Of a stretch of DNA of 64,000 nucleotides, positions 57,501-64,000 are shown piece after piece (the first letter of the stretch is position 1; each line of letters opens with the position of its first letter). The notes beneath the pieces were generated by a model. The model saw nothing but the letters and a program-made list of their open reading frames with translations. It searched no databases and was not told where the DNA came from. The position numbers and the translations under genes are program-made. The DNA is from Paragorgia papillata (taxonomy: Eukaryota; Cnidaria; Anthozoa; Scleralcyonacea; Coralliidae): positions 2,323,001 to 2,387,000 of the forward strand of contig JAWNZC010000471.1 of NCBI GenBank assembly GCA_035771165.1, in the 5' to 3' direction.

Positions 57501-60500
57501 ACTTCCCTGGAGTAAGTTACTCTGATACTGCATAGTCAAAGATAAAGAAAGTAAAGTAGAAAAAAGTTTTCCCACCCACCTCCCTTCTAACAACTAATCA
57601 ATCAGCAGGATCATTTAATGTAAAAAACTAAATTTATACTAGTTATCTTTAAGAAAAACAAGAACTTATCCAGTGTATTACTAGAAAATTACATGTAAAA
57701 TAAGTAATTGTCATTTTTCAATAAAAATGTTTTTGGGGTGGGAAGTGGTGTCCTCCAGGCCACACTTCATCCACGGTGAAGCCCACGCCAGGACATGTGG
57801 GCAAGGTCCGATCCAATTCAGGAGTGCCAGGGCCCTTACCCTCACTCCGACCTTGTTCCTCCCATTTCTCCTTGTTCCTCTGTTCCTCCCAGGGCCCTTA
57901 CCCTCAGAACTGCACTTTCCATCACCCTAACTTTGCCACAAAAATTGTGTATTAAATCATTAAGCATCATATATAATGTCTTATGATGTATATATCGTAA
58001 CATTGTAATGAAACGTCTGGTCTTAACACATAGTTTTGTCATCGCATGCCCAACTTTTAATATGGAGAGCCAAGAGACATCCCATGCACCTCCAAGAAAT
58101 TTTCTGAGCACCAATAGTTGGAGGAAACATTCTCACAACATTTATTAAAACTGCTCAGAGCACCATTATTTAAAAAATTATCTGTCTTTTTTAGAAACGA
58201 GCTCGTGCCCAGGGTTATGAAGAGGGAGATTACAGTTTGTTTAAAACGCTTCCTGTCACAGAGTTTATCAAAAGTGCAAAGCCACTGGACTTGCTAAGCT
58301 CCATACATAAAGTAAGATGGGTGTACAGTACATGTATGGATTATTATGATGTAGCATTCGACAATGTGTCATTAATTACTTGGAAAAGGGAAAAGAGGGA
58401 CGTGTAGGTCTTTAAGCAGACATACTTAGGAGAGGGGAGATAAGGGGAGACTTATGTGGAGGGTAGGGATGAAAGTAAAGCAGTGATGTTTTTCAGGGGG
58501 AACGGCGTTCCAAGCGTTGATTTTACGACCAGTGATTTTACGATAGTGATTTTTACAGCCCATTTGACTTCAGTGAGCGTTCCCCCACTTCTAAAATTTG
58601 GAAAACATCACTGAAGTAAAGAGTGTATAAGGGATGAGTGATCATGAATGGGTGGTGATTAGGGGATATGGAAGAGATTTAATAAGAGAGTGGGAGGAAA
58701 GGAGTCATGCACTTACATGTAAAGTAATGAAGATAGTAGGAGAGAAGGGGAAGAATTGAAAGAATAGAAGAGTTGGGAAAGAATTAAAGAATGGGAGCAG
58801 TGGAGTGGGAAAAGAGGAAATTTAAGTGTGTTCAGGAGGCAAGGGATCACTTAAAATAATGAAAATGGTGGTAAAGGAAGAATGAAGTGAAAGAATAGGA
58901 TGTTGGGAAAGAATTAAATGAGAAATGTGGAGTGGGAAGAGAGGATGGGGAATCAGGGATGAATTAAGGGTCGTAGGAGGACTGCCCACGGACACTGTGG
59001 TGCAGTGGTAGAGTAGAGAATATTCTTGGGGAAGTTATATAGAAGTAATGTAGAGCTAGGGACGGAAAGGTAAGGCCTTTTGTATAAGCGAGTGTAAGAC
59101 AAGAATTAGGCACTAGCAACTAGACGAGAGTTCAAAAAGGAGCGTCCACAATAGGTTTATCGGGACGCGGGATAACGATTATTTTGATAACGAAAAACGG
59201 GATACAAGAGGAAAAATGGACGAGAGATTGGATTCCAAAAAGACAAGAAACGAGATCTAGGATTTTTTTATTCGGGCCAATAAAGAGATTGAACAACTGG
59301 ATTCGGGATTTCTGAATAAAAAAGACGGTTACACACGTAAAAATCTCACAGCTTGTCAACAGGATGTGTTCGCAACAGGCTTGTAGCAAGGCTGGGAACA
59401 AGTTGTAACAATGCTGTTCATTCAAGAAGCTGCTACAACCTTGTTAGCATCAACCTGTTAACAACTTGTTAAGTACAGAGCGGTAGCAGGTTGTTGGAAT
59501 AACTTGTCATCAGTCTGTTGGAGTCATCAGCCTTGTTACAAGTTGTCAACAACCTGTTACAGACATGTTAACAGACTGGAACAACCAGTGCGAACACATG
59601 ACGGTGACATCCTGTTGAACAGCCTTGTAACAACTTGCTTGCAGGTATGTAACAGCTTGCGCGTTTTTACGTGTGTTATAGGTTTGGAGATTGGATCAGC
59701 TAACCAAACTTGTCGGGATATTGGAAGGGTGGCAAATATCGAGCAGGATTTCAAAAGCCTATGTACAGTTGTATTGTGGACCCTCCAAAAAGGGATTTGG
59801 ATTAGAAAGACGTTAGGGAGATAACTAATTAGTTTTCAAAACACAGATTTGAACATCTTTATGATTGATTAACTATCAACCTATTTTAGATTGTATTTGA
59901 TGATAAAAAGTATTTGGAACTCGATCTAACAACAGCAGAGATCCAGGAGTGTTGTAAAGATATCAAAGTTCTGGGAAAAGCAGAAGTTAGGTCAGTAAAA
60001 TGTATGAAAAAAATTATCCTCTGACATAAATAAGACGGAAGAAGCAAAAAATATTGTGGAGTGGAGAAAATAATTTCTTATCATTTTCCAACCTTTTTCT
60101 TTTCTCATTTAACTTAGAATGTTATTAAACTGGCAGGGAAAATTACACAAGTTGGAATATGATGAAGAAAATGTCAGGTATGTGTAGAATTAGGGCCTGT
60201 TTATATGGAGCCGAGTTAACCGGCTAGGCGAGTTACCCGGCAAGCCGAGTTGAAAAAAGATGAGTGTTTATATGAGACGAGTTACTCGGCAAAGCCGCCC
60301 ACGCATTATGATGGTTTGTTGGGTTTTTTAAGGCATAACAGGGAATGTTAGGGTTTGTTGGGGTTTTAAGGCATAACAGGGAATGTTAGGGTTTCTAAGG
60401 AATAAAAGGTCTAAAATTCGAGATCCGTCACTAGCCAGAGCAACATGAAAATAGATAGAACTAGATCGAGGGCAGTCAGAGACTGCATATACCTCCGCCA

Positions 60501-63220
60501 GCGGGTTATTAGAGGGCGAGCCTGTTTATATGTAGCCGAGTTACCCGGCTAGGCGAGTTACCCGAGTTGAAAAAAGATGAGCGTTTATATGAGACGAGTT
60601 ACTCGGCAAAGCCGCCCACGCATTATAATGGTTTCACATTCCATGAGTAGTTTCCGATTGTCTTCATAAGTGGCGCATGCGCTGTTGTGACGAATTCAAC
60701 TCGGGTATAGCTGAGTTACCCGGCAAGAGAGTGTTTATATGGGAATATTTTCATCCCGGCATGCCGAGATCTCGGCTGTTTTGCCGGGATCTCGGCTGTT
60801 TTGCCGGGATCTCGGCTAACCGAGTTACCCGCCTGTCTCGTATAAACACTCTGCCGGGATAGCATTGAATAGGGACTTTAAGGAAACACAGCGACTACGA
60901 CTACGGCAACGTGTTTGAACAATAGAATTTTATGTCATATACGAAGATCTTTTGCGAATGACGGTCCCAGGAGTAATCTTTACGCCGTCATGGCTCTGTT
61001 GACAACGTAGAAAAAGCATTTTTACGTTGAAAAGACAACGCGAAACCTGAGTCACTACAGAAGCCTTGGAAAAGCTTAGCCGTATTCCCGCGACTATTAA
61101 CATAGATTGAACAAGTGCTTTTCTTCAAGAATTTAAGAACAAAACGAGTCCGTGCGATTATGTATCTTGAAATTTGAATGTATAAATACACCACCATTTA
61201 ATACCACTGTTAAACTTTCTACCGTAGCCGTAGTCCGTTGTCTGAATCTTAAAGTCCCTATTTTCTATACATGGCGGGTAACTCGGTTTGCCGAGTAACT
61301 CGGCTCCATATAAACAGGCCCTTAGTAAAAAAGTAGAGTACTCGGTACATTTGCAAGCTTGGTGTAATGTATAACAGACCTTTAGTGGACGTTCGTCAAG
61401 CTCAAATACTCAGGGAGTCATCTCCCTGTCTGGGGCTCTCTAGACTACCGTATACCAAACGTCTAACCATGCAGACGTTTGTTGGTTCGAGTCCTGCTGT
61501 ACATAATATATGTAAGAACACGACAATTCTCGTATTCGAGCTAACGTGAACAGATTTATATTTTTTTGTTTTGTTTTAGCACCAAGCAAGAAAACAACAA
61601 CGTCGAAGAGGAGGATTGTGAGGTAAAAATATTGGACTTTTACAAAATTTAGTCCTCGGGTTGCGCTTTGATTTTGTTGAAATTCTTGTTCTCTTTTTTC
61701 AGAAAACCATTGATGAAATGATAAATGATTTACGAGAGGAAGAAAATGGTGAACTGAAGAGGTATACGGAGAAAGGTGTACTGTACTATACTCAAGCATA
61801 TCAAGAGAATACAATGTAATTCTTATTCACGAAATTCTAGGAAGCGGCGTAAACTTTTTGCCATGAAGAAACAAGCAAGAGAAAGACTTCAAGTTGATGG
61901 CGGTGCTCAAGGAGATGGAGAAGACGTTGAACTATTTTCACTTGATAGAATAAAGAGCAAGAAGGTAGGAAGTTAGAAAAGTATAAAATGAACTATTTCC
62001 CAAAAAATAATGACACCTTGAAAAATTAATGTCTAATACCTTGATGAAGCATTCCGACACTGATTACGAAATTACACAGGACAAAACATATGACACAAAA
62101 CATATGACAGTATATTATACTGATAACCCAACGGCCTTCACCCCTTGATCTCTGGGGAAACTACAGGGAAACCATAGGGATTAAGGACTGGGGGCTAATC
62201 ATCCTTACTCGCAGCCAGTGGCTGGATTACGTTGGCTGCAGATCAACTTAACGTGGCGCATATCAAAGGCGCTACAAGCAGCCGCCATACGACACAGTTC
62301 AGACCACGAATCACAGCTAAGAGGAGAACCCGGCGAAAAACTTTCGAAGCACAGGAGAGATCAACTATAACTCTACTTACATGAGTTCCAAGCTCGACGA
62401 CGGGGTCATTTTCAAGCAGTCACCCATCCAAGTACTATATATATAACCTCGCTAACCGGGCTTTTGGTGAAAGGCAGCGCGCTAACAGCACACGCCACCC
62501 GTGTTGATTTTGTGTAGTGTTGTATTATGGTGTTAATTTTGACAGAAGGAAGGAAAACCGGAGAACCAACTACTCAACTCACATGATTGAATTCAATTAA
62601 AGTTGGTCACCCATGATCCGAGTACTATAACCGACCCATTCAACGGACCTAACTTTCTTAAGCTTAATTACTCAGAAAAGATTTCTGAGCCCCAGACAGG
62701 GTTCGAACCTGCAACCTTCTATAGTCATAAAAATTTCAGTTCTGTAGCCACTACAGAAACGTGTGAAAAATCTAGCGATAAAAGTCGCTTATTCTTGATT
62801 TATATTTGTTTGTTGGTATCGATTTGGGAGAAACATTCGTTATATTAATGATTAAATTCCATGAAAGCTAAATTATACTTTTTATTAACATTTTTCGTCA
62901 AAAAATTTTCCTCACGCTTCAGTAGCGACTACAGAAATACAGTAATACACAACACAAACAGAAGCGGAAGCGAGAAGGTATTTCCATTTTGACTGTAAAA
63001 TAATTCCTAGAACCTAGAGACCGTCGACCAAGGTGAAGTTGCTGACGAAGACGATGAAGATGAAAAAGATGATGATGATGACACGGAGGAAGATGAGGAC
63101 ATCGAGGATGACGAGGACATTGAGGACGATGAGGATGATATCGACGAGGGTAACCCACTGTTAGTAAACCCAGTAAAAGATACTGACAAAGACTCAAAAA
63201 TGAAACTCTGGTTTGGAAAG
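54524..63220 (+). CDS. FTSJ3: FTSJ3/SPB1 pre-rRNA 2'-O-ribose methyltransferase (5' 14 exons, 3' partial)
   Basis: Nucleolar SAM-dependent methyltransferase of large-subunit rRNA processing. Exons: 54524-54590, 54842-54947, 55162-55208, 55546-55625, 55899-55998, 56324-56394, 56496-56618, 56707-56814, 58195-58311, 59890-59990, 60118-60177, 61580-61622, 61703-61761, 61841-61964 and 63011-63220 (15 segments, 1,416 nt, 472 aa, in phase). Starts [23 protein letters not shown] motif DLCAAPGGW at 50-58. The RrmJ-family K-D-K-E tetrad is Lys31, Asp117, Lys157, Glu192, with the spacing (86, 40, 35) of E. coli RrmJ. An acidic run follows 410, then NPLLVNP and LWFGK. The C-terminal Spb1 region lies beyond 64000. 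A 3' splice-like TTTTGCTCAG at 54468-54477 suggests a non-coding first exon upstream. Final exon could instead start at 63020. Confidence 0.95.
55233..55463. mobile_element. 231-bp palindromic MITE with 9-bp target duplication
   Basis: Ends CAATCTCATTCCCAGAGCCC and GGGCTCTGAGAACGAGATTG are inverted. GTTCTGATG flanks both sides (55224-55232, 55464-55472). A 9-bp duplication suggests a MULE/Mutator-type origin. It begins 25 bases after the FTSJ3 exon 3 donor. Confidence 0.8.
56000..56260. repeat. AT-rich TTAATTAA / TTTATT simple repeat
   Basis: Nearly pure A/T with AATTAATTAA and ATTTATTTATTT runs, filling the FTSJ3 intron after exon 5. Confidence 0.9.
57047..57167. mobile_element. 121-bp palindromic element
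   Basis: TGTAATAGATCACAGAAGAT/GTCACAGTGTGTAA pairs with TTACACACTGTGA/TGTCATCTGTGATCTATTAC. It lies in the 1.38-kb FTSJ3 intron 8, whose remainder shows no recognised feature. Confidence 0.65.
58481..58613. mobile_element. hAT-like MITE with perfect 8-bp duplication, short copy
   Basis: Ends CAGTGATGTTTTTCAGGGGG and GGAAAACATCACTG; AAGTAAAG flanks both ends (58473-58480 and 58614-58621). An internally shortened relative of 31908-32267. Confidence 0.88.
59329..59680. mobile_element. Inverted-repeat element with CAACAACTTGTTAAC-type interior
   Basis: TTACACACGTAAAAATC at the left and CGTTTTTACGTGTGTTA at the right are inverted. The interior is dominated by repeated AACAACTTGTTA and CAACCTGTTA words. 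FTSJ3 intron 9. Confidence 0.6.
60193..61321. mobile_element. PIF/Harbinger-like non-autonomous element, 1.13 kb
   Basis: Ends GGGCCTGTTTATATGGAGCC and GGCTCCATATAAACAGGCCC, with TTA on both sides (60190-60192, 61322-61324). The 3-bp TTA duplication and GGGCC start fit PIF/Harbinger. The left subterminal block (CCGAGTTACCCGG, GAGACGAGTTACTCGGC) is repeated twice inside. FTSJ3 intron 11. Confidence 0.75.
60872..61258. mobile_element. MITE nested inside the Harbinger-like element
   Basis: TA-GGGACTTTAAG...CGACTACGACTACGG at the left and CCGTAGCCGTAGTCC...CTTAAAGTCCC-TA at the right are inverted. About 387 bp with TA on both sides. Confidence 0.7.
62160..62512 (-). mobile_element. 5S/tRNA-like SINE, near full length, minus strand
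   Basis: Read on the minus strand: GGTGGCGTGTGCTGTTAGCG, GCTGCCTTTCACC, AGTACTTGGATGGGTGACTG, CTCTCCTGTGCTTCG, ending AAGGATGATTAGCCCCCAG. Same consensus as 12824. FTSJ3 intron. Confidence 0.82.
62515..62725 (-). mobile_element. Composite SINE: tRNA B box plus 5S-like block
   Basis: On the minus strand GGTTGCAGGTTCGAACCCTG, a tRNA T-arm with a perfect B box (GGTTCGAACC), lies about 70 bases before GGTTATAGTACTCGGATCAT/GGGTGACC, a diverged 5S box C. CTCCGGTTTTCCTTCC follows. It abuts the SINE at 62160-62512 in the same orientation. Confidence 0.6.
62740..62999. mobile_element. Palindromic MITE (TTTACAGTCAAA ends), left-truncated copy 2
   Basis: Shares TTCTTGATTTATATTTGTTT, TTAAATTCCATGAAAGCTAA and the end ATTTCCATTTTGACTGTAAA with 4605-4933. 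Its right end lies 11 bases before FTSJ3 exon 63011-63220. Confidence 0.75.
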
Positions 63221-63376
63221 GTGTGTTGTCGTAAGAGTACATTGTGGTAGTCAATGAAGATTTGGTCTGCAGAAACTCAGCAAAAATCTTTGTTAATTCT
63301 TTGAAAGTTTTCATGACGATAATGTAATATAAATACGTTTTGTGGAAACACCACGTAAAATATTTCTTCGCTAAGC

Positions 63377-63406
63377 TTTCGGCCTGTTGACTCAGGCCTT
63401 CATCAG
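63377..63406 (-). ncRNA. Hammerhead-like core, left arm
   Basis: Minus strand CTGATGA, stem II GGCCTG/CAGGCC (6 perfect pairs, loop AGTCAA), GAAA, GCTTAGC. Confidence 0.45.
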
Positions 63407-63694
63407 AGCAATGACAACAAGTTGTTGGCTCACGTCATTTATAAACTAAGCAACTGATCAATTAAATCACGTAAGAAAACAATGGCGTATCACGTTAATT
63501 TTATTAATTAGAAAACAAAATCAAGAATATGACAGCCATTAAACAGCACGTGGTGTGCCCTATTCGGAGAACATTCTTGATTTTGTTTTCTAATTAATAA
63601 AATTAACGTGATACACCATTGTATTCTTACGTGATTTAATTGATCAGTTGCTTAGTTTATAAATGACGTGAGCCAACAACTTGTTGTCATTGCT

Positions 63695-63724
63695 CTGATG
63701 AAGGCCTGAGTCAACAGGCCGAAA
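63695..63724 (+). ncRNA. Hammerhead-like core, right arm
   Basis: Plus strand CTGATGA (63695-63701), GGCCTG/CAGGCC stem, GAAA (63721-63724). Identical core to the left arm. Confidence 0.45.
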
Positions 63725-64000
63725 GCTTAGCAAAGAAATATTTAACGTGGTGTTTCCACAAAACTTATTTATATTAAAAATCTTTGTGCTATCTATTTGA
63801 TAATCCTTATGCAAACTTATGTTTGTTTTTACAATGTTTGTTAGGTGTAAAAACTTAAGTTTGAATCACGAGACTTTTTGCTTGAGATTTAATTTCGATT
63901 TCCAGTTGGTGGTCAGGCAAAATAAGATTACATCAATTTCTACAACCTAGCACAACGCCAGCGTACGGCATTTTCCAACAAGAACGTAAAACATTAAATA

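Larger units (their letters stand above)
63325..63776. mobile_element. Foldback Penelope-type terminal repeat pair
   Basis: Arms of about 200 bp (TGTGGAAACACCACGT...CTAATTAATAAAATTAACGT-type) are inverted around a 50-base loop. Each arm carries a hammerhead-like core (listed separately). No reverse transcriptase is present. FTSJ3 intron; the remaining 63777-64000 shows no exon I can support. Confidence 0.75.

Noticed and set aside
62680..62730. A tRNA gene on the minus strand
   Set aside because: Only the T-arm/B box is clear; no acceptor stem or anticodon arm can be paired, and a SINE body follows.

Overview
Eukaryotic, almost certainly metazoan, genomic DNA. Three intron-rich protein-coding genes can be rebuilt exon by exon with GT/AG junctions and unbroken reading frame. 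Everything between the exons is AT-rich and packed with small inverted-repeat transposons, SINEs, LINE fragments and microsatellites. Gene content (paxillin with LD and LIM domains), intron density and the repeat types (short TTAA elements with a TTAACYC-type end, 5S-like SINEs, hammerhead-type motifs of the Penelope kind) suggest a marine invertebrate. An anthozoan cnidarian is my best guess, held with low to moderate confidence.

Layout. (1) 119-9535, minus: a complete paxillin gene, 6 coding exons, 467 aa. (2) 9536-13690: intergenic DNA with a SINE and a hAT-like element. (3) 13748-34957, minus: a complete gene for eIF3 subunit c, 28 coding exons, 883 aa, its introns filled with microsatellites and transposons. 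(4) 35009-51776: one 16,768-bp foldback transposon flanked by a perfect 8-bp target duplication. Its arms are about 1,270 and 295 copies of a 10-bp unit (consensus actgacttag) in opposite orientation. (5) 51785-54477: the other half of the original intergenic region, with a palindromic element and a tandem array of perfect hairpins. (6) 54524 to beyond 63220, plus: the first 14 coding exons (472 aa) of FTSJ3/SPB1, the pre-rRNA 2'-O-methyltransferase; its 3' end lies outside the window.

eIF3c and FTSJ3 form a divergent pair, translation initiation and ribosome biogenesis, so a shared regulatory region is plausible. The foldback element sits in that region, 43 bases upstream of the eIF3c start codon. 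Any upstream eIF3c promoter has therefore been moved about 17 kb away, unless transcription now starts in the transposon end.

The foldback element is the most unusual object here. Its layers (unique 72-bp end, 10-bp satellite, 125-bp inner arm, unpaired centre with a second hairpin, no transposase) recall Drosophila FB and sea-urchin TU elements. The scale is far larger, the arms are unequal, the left arm contains an internal ~6.2-kb duplication, and indels are almost absent. Coordinates come from reading the sequence by eye; no database search was possible.
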